NCBI GenBank assembly: GCA_021825785.1
Contig: JAKAGP010000082.1
Location: 1 to 7,308 of the forward strand
From: Nitrospirota bacterium
Lineage (GTDB): Bacteria > Nitrospirota > Thermodesulfovibrionia > Thermodesulfovibrionales > JdFR-88
Direction of reading: 5' to 3'
DNA: 7,308 bases
Of this stretch, positions 1 to 6,113 are shown piece after piece. Below the pieces are notes generated by a model. That model saw only the letters and a list, made by a program, of their open reading frames with translations, was not told where the DNA came from and did no database searches. The translations under genes and the position numbers were made by a program. Numbering within the stretch: position 1 is the stretch's first letter; each line of letters starts with the position of its first letter.

Positions 1-1196
1 AGGGCTAAAGATAAAAGCATTCCGCCCGTGGGGTGCACGGCGGCAGCGCCTAAATTTCTGCTCGTCACTTCCAAAAAAATAAGATCGGACGCCGCGATGG
101 CGGCAAATGCCAGCATATAAAGGAATGTGCCTTCCAGCAGGCTGTCAATATCCAGGAGCCGGTATTTCTGGATCGAGAAAGCCATCGAAAAAGGTATCAG
201 GACAAAAAACATTGCCGTCAGGGAGATCGGGGCAAGCTGCCGGCCGGCCAGGGCCAGCGGCAGGATGCTTAAAACGATATTGGGCAGCAGGCCGAAACAG
301 ACGCCGGCAAACACCCATTTCATCTGCTGTTTTTCAAGAGTGCTCTTTGCCCCGATATAACCCGCGCCAAAAGAAAACATGGACAAAGCGAACAGCCCGG
401 AGGCCGCGGCGTTGATCACCATTGGCTGCAGGCTGGCCCCGATGGCCGTGACCGCCGCATAAAACACGGGCATAAAAAGACGGAGCCGATTGGGGAGATG
501 CCTCTCCCCGGGCAAGAGCATGGAGAGGTGCGCGAGAAAAGCAAAGCCCAGGAGATAACTGAGCGCGTTTATGATATTAAGCGCAAAAAGGATGGACGGG
601 GGGAGGACCAAAAGGGGCAATACCGACATATCATATGAAACTGCAGCCACACCCATCGAGAAACACATGAGGAAGAAAACCAGGCCTTTCTCTTCAATGC
701 CCCTGCGGCACACGACTACGGTGCCAATCAGGAAAAACAGGAGTCCCGTTACAAACAGGTCAATTGTTTGGCCCTCGCCGAGAAAGGAAAAGCCTGCCTG
801 CCGCGCGGATACGGCAACGGGCATTTCAACCCCCTGCCGCCTTATAAGGAAGACGGCAGGGGACGACTCCAGCCTTTCGAATGTCTCTTTTCTTGCGCGG
901 TACCATTCGAGTACGTCCCGCCTGTCCCTCAACGAAGCAATATGTTTAAGCAGGTGATGGCGGTCCGCATTCATGCCCCCGATTTTCTCTATAATGTCGC
1001 CTTTCTCGAAGGGGGCCCATGACGCCGCGGAAGTCACTTTCCATGCGCGGGCCTGCCTGTCCCACGCCGCGTCCATTCCGGCGGAGGGGGAATTATAAGC
1101 GGCAAAAAAAGAAAACGCCGCAAATGAAAAAAACAAAGCGGAGAAAACCGCTATGAAAAGGGTTTCCCCGGTTTTTCCCGAAGTCATGGCGGACAC
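1..1196 (-). CDS. ComP-like membrane sensor histidine kinase, N-terminal sensor part (C-terminus off the left edge)
   Basis: This frame is open from the left edge and encodes about 398 residues. The kinase catalytic domain would lie outside the window. Numbering from the ATG at 1187: residues 10-31 form a hydrophobic helix. Residues about 58-126 look like a PDZ-type extracytoplasmic domain, with a GDIIEKIGG motif at 63-71 and a closing strand VFLIRRQGVEMPV. From about residue 142 there are several hydrophobic helices. Near the end, QMKWVFAGVCFGLLPNI and IQKYRLLDIDSLL match the segment that ends the multi-helix sensor of ComP-like kinases, just before the HisKA_3-type kinase core. Such proteins sense an extracellular or membrane signal and phosphorylate a response regulator. 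Start choice: an in-frame stop at 1202-1200 leaves GTG 1196 and ATG 1187. An AAGGAG at 1213-1208 lies 11 nt before the GTG and 20 nt before the ATG, so GTG is preferred. The gene is divergent from the pilus operon, which makes it a candidate regulator by position only. The kinase family is inferred from the N-terminal half. Confidence 0.8.
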   Translation of the reverse strand, partial: MSAMTSGKTGETLFIAVFSALFFSFAAFSFFAAYNSPSAGMDAAWDRQARAWKVTSAASWAPFEKGDIIEKIGGMNADRHHLLKHIASLRDRRDVLEWYRARKETFERLESSPAVFLIRRQGVEMPVAVSARQAGFSFLGEGQTIDLFVTGLLFFLIGTVVVCRRGIEEKGLVFFLMCFSMGVAAVSYDMSVLPLLVLPPSILFALNIINALSYLLGFAFLAHLSMLLPGERHLPNRLRLFMPVFYAAVTAIGASLQPMVINAAASGLFALSMFSFGAGYIGAKSTLEKQQMKWVFAGVCFGLLPNIVLSILPLALAGRQLAPISLTAMFFVLIPFSMAFSIQKYRLLDIDSLLEGTFLYMLAFAAIAASDLIFLEVTSRNLGAAAVHPTGGMLLSLA

Positions 1197-1230
1197 TTTT
1201 TATCGCGCTCCTTACGTTTTTCCCCGCTCT

Positions 1231-1259
1231 ATTATTCTCAAAACGGCAAAAAATGGGAA
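1231..1259 (-). promoter_or_regulatory. possible sigma70-type promoter of the sensor kinase gene
   Basis: On the minus strand TTCCCA (1259-1254) is followed, after 17 nt, by AATAAT (1236-1231). These match the -35 and -10 consensus at 4 and 5 of 6 bases. The start of transcription would fall near 1224, giving a leader of about 28 nt that contains the AAGGAG at 1213-1208. The match is modest and untested. On the plus strand TATTAT occurs at 1230-1235 but has no acceptable -35 partner, so no promoter is called for the pilus operon. Confidence 0.25.
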
Positions 1260-1261
1260 CA

Positions 1262-1290
1262 GAAAAATTTCCGGCCCATCCCCCGGAAAT
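1262..1290 (-). terminator. hairpin with T-run on the minus strand in the divergent intergenic region
   Basis: ATTTCCGG at 1267-1274 and CCGGAAAT at 1283-1290 form a perfect 8-bp inverted repeat around an 8-nt loop. Read leftward, the stem runs straight into TTTTT (1267-1263), the shape of a short intrinsic terminator. It would block leftward transcription entering the kinase gene from the pilus operon. Half the stem is A/T, so it could instead be a protein-binding dyad or one arm of a leader switch on the plus strand. Confidence 0.3.
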
Positions 1291-1315
1291 AGCCCCTCCG
1301 GGCGATTTATTTTTT
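1282..1315 (+). terminator. terminator-like hairpin with T-rich tract upstream of pilin 1
   Basis: CCCGGA at 1282-1287 pairs with TCCGGG at 1297-1302 (6 bp, 9-nt loop). An alternative stem pairs AAATAGCCC (1287-1295) with GGGCGATTT (1300-1308) with one mismatch. Both are followed by a T-rich tract, TTTATTTTTT at 1306-1315, as in a rho-independent terminator. It lies just before the first pilin gene and shares bases 1283-1290 with the neighbouring 8-bp inverted repeat, so the two structures exclude each other. The operon's transcription start is unknown, so a role as an attenuator is inference. Confidence 0.35.
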
Positions 1316-1323
1316 CAGGGGCG

Positions 1324-1344
1324 CACATGTAAGCTTCCCATGTG
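1324..1344. repeat. short inverted repeat CACATG / CATGTG at the pilin 1 start region
   Basis: CACATG at 1324-1329 and CATGTG at 1339-1344 are perfect 6-bp inverted arms around a 9-nt spacer. The right arm contains the most upstream possible start codon of pilin 1 (GTG 1342). An AGGGG at 1317-1321 lies 5 nt before an ATG at 1327 that is followed at once by TAA. This could be an operator half-site pair or chance; nothing else supports a function. Confidence 0.2.
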
Positions 1345-1356
1345 AAGACAGCAAAC

Positions 1357-1860
1357 ATGGGGACTCTGAGGGTGAAACGGTTTTTTTTATTGTTCGCGGT
1401 GGCCTTCTGTCTTTTGCCCGGACATGCCCGCGCTTTCACCAAAACCGCCACTTTCCAGGCGAGCGTTACGGCCTTGGACGCATGTTCCCTGAGTGCCACG
1501 CCCATGAATTTCGGCGCCGTGACGCTGCCGGCTTCCTCGGACGTGGACGCCACATCGTCCATCACGGTAAACTGCACATCCGGGACGGTCTGGTCATTAT
1601 CGCTTTCCTCCGGGGCGTCCGGCAATTTCGCGACCCGGCATCTCCTGATTGGCACGGAGGGGTTCATGTACAACCTTTACACGGATGCCGGCCATATCAA
1701 TATCTGGGGGGACGGCACGAATGGCTCCATCACGGTGGGCGGAACGGGAACGGGGGCGGACCAGGTCAATACCGTCTACGGCAGGATATTTTCGGGCCAG
1801 TCCCCGCTGCCGGGAGCTGGAACATATTCCGACACCATAACCGTGACGCTCACGTATTGA
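1357..1860 (+). CDS. SCPU-domain (spore coat protein U / Csu-type) pilin subunit 1
   Basis: This is a secreted pilin of the archaic chaperone-usher class, a structural subunit of a surface fibre. The signal peptide MKRFFLLFAVAFCLLPGHARA is predicted to be cut before FTKTATF. The mature part follows the SCPU pattern: an N-terminal donor-strand-like segment, then ACSLSATPMNFGAV, SITVNCTSG, GTGTGADQVNTVYGRI and the closing strand GTYSDTITVTLTY. The two cysteines (C43 and C73 from this start) are spaced as in the SCPU disulfide. Three starts are possible: GTG 1342, ATG 1357 and GTG 1372. GTG 1372 gives the neatest signal peptide and has GGGGA 8 nt upstream. ATG 1357 has only a weak GAAGA. ATG was chosen as the conventional codon, and the mature protein is the same for all three. 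It is the first gene of the pilus operon. Whether it is the major shaft subunit or a minor or tip subunit cannot be told. Confidence 0.88.
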   Translation: MGTLRVKRFFLLFAVAFCLLPGHARAFTKTATFQASVTALDACSLSATPMNFGAVTLPASSDVDATSSITVNCTSGTVWSLSLSSGASGNFATRHLLIGTEGFMYNLYTDAGHINIWGDGTNGSITVGGTGTGADQVNTVYGRIFSGQSPLPGAGTYSDTITVTLTY

Positions 1861-1878
1861 CGGAGTGAGGGTTGGAGC

Positions 1879-1965
1879 ATGGGCGTTTTGAAGGCGGCAG
1901 GGTTTTTGGAAAAGGGAGACTTGGTGGTTAAAAACAAAAAATCCTTACAGGAGGGATCCAGATGA
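1879..1965 (+). CDS. possible 28-residue leader peptide overlapping the pilin 2 start
   Basis: An ATG at 1879 preceded by GAGGG (1867-1871, 7-nt spacing) opens a 28-codon frame beginning MGVLKAAGFLEKG and containing KNKK. Its TGA at 1963-1965 overlaps the pilin 2 ATG at 1962, giving an ATGA junction typical of translational coupling. It has no signal peptide and no recognisable domain. Pilin 2 has its own strong ribosome site inside this frame, so the peptide is not needed to start pilin 2 and the frame may be chance. It is nearly the only content of the 101-bp gap between the two pilin genes. Confidence 0.2.
   Translation: MGVLKAAGFLEKGDLVVKNKKSLQEGSR
1949..1955 (+). promoter_or_regulatory. 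strong ribosome binding site of pilin 2
   Basis: AGGAGGG lies 6 nt before the ATG at 1962. It is the best Shine-Dalgarno match in the window, much better than those of pilin 1, the chaperone or the usher. This suggests pilin 2 is the most highly translated product of the operon, as expected for a major shaft subunit. Confidence 0.75.
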
Positions 1966-2462
1966 AGAATTTAAGGGTGATGTTTTTGGCGTTAGTGGCG
2001 GCGGCGCTGCTTGCGCCGGCAGGCGCATGGGCTACAAGTGTAACGGCATCAATGCCCGTTACGGCGACGGTCACGCCGTATGCGACTATAAACGTGACCC
2101 CGCTGGACTTCGGGTCTTTTCGGGATGCCCATCAATCTACCGCGACTGTAACCGTGAACGTATCGTCCGGTGCATCTTATCATATTTCCATGGACGCCGG
2201 CCAGCATCATGATAACACTGGCCGGAAGATGGTTGATGGAAGCCAGGACGTACTGAGCTACATACTTTATCAGGACTCGAATCAGACCGTTCAATGGGGC
2301 GATTCCGATACCTTCGGAACTTACTTGGGGGGCACCTCGGAGGCCGGGACCGGGACCGGGGCTGACCAGACCCTTACTGTTTATGGATGGAGCGGGGTAA
2401 CGCCGGGCGCTACCCTTGCGGGCAGTTACAGCGACACGGTGACCGTAACGGTCAGCTATTAA
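1962..2462 (+). CDS. SCPU-domain pilin subunit 2, cysteine-free
   Basis: This 166-residue secreted pilin is of the same family as the gene before it. The signal peptide covers residues 1-24 and ends in PAGAWA before TSVTASM. The mature part shows the SCPU signatures VTPLDFGSF (45-53), TVTVNVSSG (62-70), GTGTGADQTLTVYG and the final strand SYSDTVTVTVSY. Aligned on the conserved (N/D)FG and VN-x-(T/S)SG motifs, the two disulfide cysteines of pilin 1 are replaced by Ala41 and Val67, and the protein has no cysteine at all. A central stretch differs from pilin 1 and carries an extra histidine-rich turn (GQHHDN). The strong ribosome site suggests high expression, so it is probably the major subunit. 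A stem-loop follows the stop. The two pilins look like diverged paralogues from an old duplication, with low identity outside the motifs. Confidence 0.88.
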   Translation: MKNLRVMFLALVAAALLAPAGAWATSVTASMPVTATVTPYATINVTPLDFGSFRDAHQSTATVTVNVSSGASYHISMDAGQHHDNTGRKMVDGSQDVLSYILYQDSNQTVQWGDSDTFGTYLGGTSEAGTGTGADQTLTVYGWSGVTPGATLAGSYSDTVTVTVSY

Positions 2463-2479
2463 TAAATAAACAGACATAA

Positions 2480-2509
2480 GGGCGGCAGTTCAGTTCAGCG
2501 CTGCCGCTT
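2480..2509 (+). repeat. stem-loop after the pilin 2 gene
   Basis: GCGGCAG at 2482-2488 pairs with CTGCCGC at 2501-2507, and two G-T pairs extend the stem to 2480 and 2509. The loop is about 12 nt. No T-tract follows, so it is not a full intrinsic terminator. In other pilus operons a hairpin behind the major pilin protects the 5' mRNA segment or partly stops transcription, keeping subunit levels above chaperone and usher levels. The same role here is inferred from position. Confidence 0.45.
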
Positions 2510-2535
2510 GAGCTTTGGAGAAAGGGGCTTGGCAG

Positions 2536-2883
2536 ATGGACATCGGAAACACACAATGGGATTTTTATGCCAACGGGGAGAAGGGCGTCCTGAACATAAA
2601 GAATGAGGTGGAGAAAGACAGATGGACGGGTGACCTGTCCGGGACGTCCGTCTTGATAAGCTGGGACGAGGCTTCAAAAAGAATTTCGTTTGCAAGGGAG
2701 GTTGTCCCCGGCCACAAAAAGGAGGCAGTGCCGCTCGTGCTTCAGTTCTACACCGGCTCTCTTGCATATGACGGCCCTCCCGCCATCGCATCCGGGATAT
2801 TTGATCAGATATCTTACCTGCCGCTTAACCACGGAAAATCGACCCACTCGTGGGCGGCAATCCAGATACCGCCAATCCTGTAA
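2536..2883 (+). CDS. small protein of unknown function inside the pilus operon
   Basis: I do not recognise this 115-residue protein with confidence. It has no signal peptide, lipobox or membrane segment, so it should be cytoplasmic unless the true start is elsewhere. It is rich in predicted beta strands with alternating residues: TQWDFYANGEKGVLNI (6-21), WTGDLSGTSVLISWDE (30-45), KRISFAREV (48-56) and LQFYTGSLAYDG (69-80). The spacing of W-x-F-x-x-NG-x-x-G, W-D-E, I-x-F-x-R and Q-x-YTG suggests a small beta-barrel (calycin-like) fold, but this is from memory and weak. Start: AAGGGG (2522-2527) lies 8 nt before ATG 2536; an upstream in-frame TTG at 2515 lacks a good ribosome site. The chaperone gene starts 7 bp after the stop, so co-transcription is near certain. 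It could be a regulator or an operon passenger. Confidence 0.7.
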   Translation: MDIGNTQWDFYANGEKGVLNIKNEVEKDRWTGDLSGTSVLISWDEASKRISFAREVVPGHKKEAVPLVLQFYTGSLAYDGPPAIASGIFDQISYLPLNHGKSTHSWAAIQIPPIL

Positions 2884-2890
2884 TAAAATC

Positions 2891-3718
2891 ATGGGACACG
2901 ATGCGGAAAAGGACAGGATTTTCCCGAAGCTGTGGCGGGCAGGCCTCAATGGCAAGCCAACCGGCATCCTTTATATTTTTTTGTTTCTCTGCCGCTCCGC
3001 GCCGCTTTTACCCCTGGCGTTTTTCCCCGCATCTCCGGCCCTTGCCGCGGGCTTCATCGTAAGCCCGATAAAGGTCGAATTCCCTCATGGCAAATCAATG
3101 GCTTCGCTCAACCTCACAAACACATCCGGCACGCCCACGCTTGTCCAGGTGGAGGCGTTCCGGTGGGAGCAAGAAAACGGCAAGGACGTGCTTACGCCAA
3201 CGGAGGACATCTTCCCTGCCCCTCCCATCATAACGGTCTCGCCCCGGAAGACGCAGATCATCCGCATAGCGCTCCGCAGACCGCCCGGCGCAAACACTGA
3301 ACTCTGCTACCGGCTGTTCATAAGCGAGGTGCCTGACGAAAGCAGAAAGGGGCCAAGTGCCGTTGGCGTGGCCCTCCGCCTGAGCCTGCCGGTTTTCCTC
3401 GAACCGGTGGCGAAGAAAAAGGAGAAATTTCAATGGGAGGCGGAAAGGGCCGGAGAGAAACGGATTAAGCTGACGCTCGTGAACAAGGGCAACACGCACG
3501 AGCAGGTCGGACCCCTGAAAATTTATGACGGAAATGCCCGCAAGCCCGTCTTCGACAAGACCATCGGGGACTATGTGCTTCCAGGGCAGGCACGCTCCTG
3601 GGTCCTGGACTTGGAAGGCCCCGTATCTTCAGGCTTGGTGTCCGTGGAAGCGGATATGGATGCAAGAAAGACGCAGACGCGGCTTGACCTGGGGCGACTG
3701 AGGGCAACAGCCCGGTAG
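2891..3718 (+). CDS. periplasmic pilus chaperone (PapD/CsuC-like)
   Basis: This 275-residue protein binds pilin subunits in the periplasm, completes their fold by donor-strand complementation and delivers them to the usher. Residues 1-25 form an unusually long polar N-region, followed by a hydrophobic core (26-48) and a cleavage site near PALA-A (49-53). The mature protein begins GFIVSPIKVEF, and the first Ig-like domain shows LNLTNTSG (73-80), PPIITVSPRKTQIIRI (111-126) and ELCYRLFISEVP (137-148), all classic pili-assembly-chaperone positions. GVALRLSLPVFLEP forms the G1-strand region that supplies the donor strand. The second domain contains LTLVNKGNTHEQVGPLKIYD and YVLPGQARSWVLDL. The start ATG 2891 has no clear Shine-Dalgarno sequence, so translation probably depends on ribosomes leaving the gene 7 bp upstream. 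The open frame extends upstream to 2690, but that part overlaps the previous gene and would bury the signal sequence. The stop shares its last base with the usher start. Confidence 0.93.
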   Translation: MGHDAEKDRIFPKLWRAGLNGKPTGILYIFLFLCRSAPLLPLAFFPASPALAAGFIVSPIKVEFPHGKSMASLNLTNTSGTPTLVQVEAFRWEQENGKDVLTPTEDIFPAPPIITVSPRKTQIIRIALRRPPGANTELCYRLFISEVPDESRKGPSAVGVALRLSLPVFLEPVAKKKEKFQWEAERAGEKRIKLTLVNKGNTHEQVGPLKIYDGNARKPVFDKTIGDYVLPGQARSWVLDLEGPVSSGLVSVEADMDARKTQTRLDLGRLRATAR

Positions 3719-6063
3719 TGCGCCGCGGGACCGCAGACCATCCCGCCGCCCGGCATCCGGCTTTCCTTGCTCTCTGCTGCGCGGTTGCGCTGTTGTTTTT
3801 TTGTTCTTTCGCATCCGCCGCCCTCAGGGAAGACCTTTATGCCGTCTCGGTAAACGGAGAGGAAGTAAGCGACGGGGTAATAGTCCTGAGGCATGGGGAC
3901 TCCTTCCTTATATCCGGGGACAACCTGAAATCCTGGCGGTTTGTCCTTCCGGCGAAGGGCGGCGTCGAGCACAAGGGACGGGCATATTTCAGGCTGGATT
4001 CGTTTCCGGGCGTTAAAGTCGAAATAGACCGGGGAAAACAGGAGCTTGACATTACAGCTCCGGTGTCCTTGTTCGAGACGGCCTTGATAAACGAAAAAAG
4101 GCAACATGCCGCCGCCCCCGTGCCGGGCAGGGGCCTTTTCCTCAATTACGATCTTTCGCTTGAAGGCGGAGCGGATACGGCCAATTCCCTGTCGGGGCTC
4201 TTCGAGGCGGGCGTCTTCAACCGTTTCGGGGCTGGCACGTGCAGCTTTCTCGCAGATAAAACCGGAGGCGGAGGCCGCATCACCCGCCTTGAGACCACAT
4301 GGTTTAAAGATGATGTAAAACGGCTGAGGACATACCGGATCGGAGACGGCGTCAGCAGGCCCGGTTCGATGGGGGACTCCGTGCGCTTCGGAGGGGCGCA
4401 GATGGCGACCAATTTCAGCATATACCCGGGGTTTGTCACTTATCCGCCCCTCTCCGTCGGCGGCCTTGCCGAAATCCCGACAACGGTCGACGTGCTTGTC
4501 AACAATGTGCGGAGCCTGAGCGAAAAGGTCCCGGCCGGCCCGTTCGAGCTGCTCAACGTGCCCGTTGTCTCCGGCAGGGGGGATATACAGCTTGTTGTGA
4601 AGGACCTCCTCGGAAGGGAGCACGTCATCACGCAGCCTTATTATTTCAGCCCCTCGCTCCTGAAAAAAGGGCTGTCCGATTATTCTTACGAGGCCGGTTT
4701 TGAGAGGGGAAACTACGGCCTCAGGAGCAATGATTACGGAAGGTTCATGGCGGCGGGCACGCACCGTTACGGCTTCACGGACGTCTTCACGGGGGAGGGG
4801 CACACGGAGCTTTCGGCAGACAGGCAGTTCGTCTCGGCGGCGGGCGTGCTCCTTGCGCCGTCTCTTGGCGTATTTTCGGCCGGGGCGGCCGCCGCCCATG
4901 ACGGAGGATGGGGAGGAGCGGGACAGGCAGGCTATGAATATTCGGGCCGCGCATTCAACTTCGGGCTCAACGTGAAAATGGCCACGAGATCGGGACAGGG
5001 CGGGCCGGATACCCGGGACCTTCTCAGGCAACAGGTTCAGGCCCATGCGGGTTTCAGCGCGGGAAAGCCAGGCAGCTTTGGCCTGTCATATACGCTCCAG
5101 AAGTTTTTTCAATCCGGCGACGCAAGGATATTCACGGCGAATTACAGCATAAGACTGGGTCCCGGAAACCTCGGCGTCTCCTTCATAGATTTAAATAATT
5201 CCGGGAGCTCCTACACCGTAACGGTGCTTTATGTCTTCAGTTTTGGAGATAACAAAAGCATATTGGCCGAAACATCGTTTGAAAAGGAATCCAGCAAATC
5301 GAGCATGGAATTTCAGCAGGGCCCCACGGCCTCCATCCCCGATTATTCCTACAGGCTCCAGGCGGAGGCCGGAAAATCAGATCAGCGCTTTCAAGGCGAA
5401 GTCACCCGCGAGGGAGAGTTCAACAATGCCGATCTTGAACTGTCAAATTTATCCGGCGGGACCTCGTACAGGGCCGGCATCAGTGGCGGGCTCGCGTATT
5501 TGAAAGAGGGACTGTTCGCTTCGCGGAGCCTCAACCAGAGCTTCGCGCTTGCGTCCGCGGGAGGTTTTCCGGGCGTAAGGGTCTATGTAAACAACAGGGA
5601 ATCGGGAAGGACAAACTCAAAGGGCTTTATCCTTCTGCCCGGCCTCAACCCATATATGGAAAACACGCTCAGGCTTGAGGAATCCGATCTGCCGATAGAC
5701 GCAAAGATCGGGAGCGTGAAGAAGACGGTCGTGCCATGCTACCGGAGCGGTTTGTCCGTGCGGTTTGACGTCAAGGCATCAAGAGACGCGATAATCACGG
5801 TCATAACACCCGACGGCAAACCTCTTCCGGCTGGAACCTCCCTAAAGGGGCCAAATGGTCTGAGTTGGCTGGTCGCAAAACACGGCGAGGTATATCTCAC
5901 CGATTTGGGGGAGGGAAAGACATCATTTTCCGCCCACTACAGGGACAGGACATGCAGGGTGAAAATAAACATCCCCCATGATTTGAAGGGAATACCTGAA
6001 CTGGGGACTTTCGTGTGTGAACAGGCGCCCCAGGCGGCGCCGGTCCAGTCATCCGGCAGATAA
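3718..6063 (+). CDS. outer-membrane fimbrial usher (FimD/CsuD-like)
   Basis: This 781-residue protein forms the outer-membrane pore that receives chaperone-pilin complexes and secretes the growing fibre. The signal peptide covers about residues 1-34 (hydrophobic 16-31, ending SFASA). The N-terminal chaperone-binding domain follows (about 38-135), with FPGVKVEI and ELDITAP. The barrel starts near the FLNYDLSL motif (141-148) and carries the hallmarks RTYRIGDGVSRPGS (204-217), FGGAQMATNFSIYPGFVTYP (224-243) and GRGDIQLVVKDLLGRE. A plug domain is likely after PTTVDVLVNN (254-263). The C-terminal part has FPGVRVYVNN, a long IGSVKKTVVPCYRSG segment and a last domain with cysteines 746 and 767 that could form the usher C-terminal disulfide. 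The length is slightly under that of classical ushers but normal for the archaic class. Its GTG start overlaps the chaperone TAG (TAGTG), which implies translational coupling; GAGGG at 3700-3704 is rather far upstream. It is the last gene of the operon. Confidence 0.95.
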   Translation: MRRGTADHPAARHPAFLALCCAVALLFFCSFASAALREDLYAVSVNGEEVSDGVIVLRHGDSFLISGDNLKSWRFVLPAKGGVEHKGRAYFRLDSFPGVKVEIDRGKQELDITAPVSLFETALINEKRQHAAAPVPGRGLFLNYDLSLEGGADTANSLSGLFEAGVFNRFGAGTCSFLADKTGGGGRITRLETTWFKDDVKRLRTYRIGDGVSRPGSMGDSVRFGGAQMATNFSIYPGFVTYPPLSVGGLAEIPTTVDVLVNNVRSLSEKVPAGPFELLNVPVVSGRGDIQLVVKDLLGREHVITQPYYFSPSLLKKGLSDYSYEAGFERGNYGLRSNDYGRFMAAGTHRYGFTDVFTGEGHTELSADRQFVSAAGVLLAPSLGVFSAGAAAAHDGGWGGAGQAGYEYSGRAFNFGLNVKMATRSGQGGPDTRDLLRQQVQAHAGFSAGKPGSFGLSYTLQKFFQSGDARIFTANYSIRLGPGNLGVSFIDLNNSGSSYTVTVLYVFSFGDNKSILAETSFEKESSKSSMEFQQGPTASIPDYSYRLQAEAGKSDQRFQGEVTREGEFNNADLELSNLSGGTSYRAGISGGLAYLKEGLFASRSLNQSFALASAGGFPGVRVYVNNRESGRTNSKGFILLPGLNPYMENTLRLEESDLPIDAKIGSVKKTVVPCYRSGLSVRFDVKASRDAIITVITPDGKPLPAGTSLKGPNGLSWLVAKHGEVYLTDLGEGKTSFSAHYRDRTCRVKINIPHDLKGIPELGTFVCEQAPQAAPVQSSGR

Positions 6064-6080
6064 GCGCCCGCATCCTTCCG

Positions 6081-6111
6081 AAAATCCGCACAATGCCTGA
6101 TGCCGGCGTGC
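6081..6111 (-). terminator. weak hairpin between the convergent usher and RelA/SpoT genes
   Basis: On the minus strand GCAC (6111-6108) pairs with GTGC (6091-6088), with an inner GCC/GGC pairing interrupted by a 3-nt bulge. A short TTTT follows at 6084-6081. It sits just after the RelA/SpoT stop codon, where a terminator would be expected, but the stem is imperfect and the T-run short. No terminator-like structure was found for the usher side of this 50-bp gap. Confidence 0.25.
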
Positions 6112-6113
6112 TT

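Noticed and set aside
107..1022. Several plus-strand open frames of 77-128 codons at the left end
   Set aside because: They are opposite the continuous membrane kinase frame, which shows hydrophobic helices and family motifs; the plus-strand products are basic and lack any domain.
1300..1372. Start-stop element (AGGGG then ATG TAA at 1327-1332) before pilin 1
   Set aside because: A start codon followed at once by a stop can regulate translation, but a single occurrence without conservation is too likely by chance to report as a finding.
1212..1673. 153-codon minus-strand frame across the intergenic region and pilin 1
   Set aside because: It overlaps the SCPU pilin antisense and has no recognisable feature; the pilin frame carries signal peptide and family motifs.
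2690..2890. Upstream extension of the chaperone reading frame
   Set aside because: It overlaps the preceding small gene in another frame and would bury the signal peptide; ATG 2891 fits the gene spacing.
3571..5046. 491-codon open frame on the minus strand opposite the chaperone end and usher
   Set aside because: It is antisense to two clearly identified genes, has a low-complexity basic composition and no recognisable domain; it arises from GC-rich codon bias of the usher.
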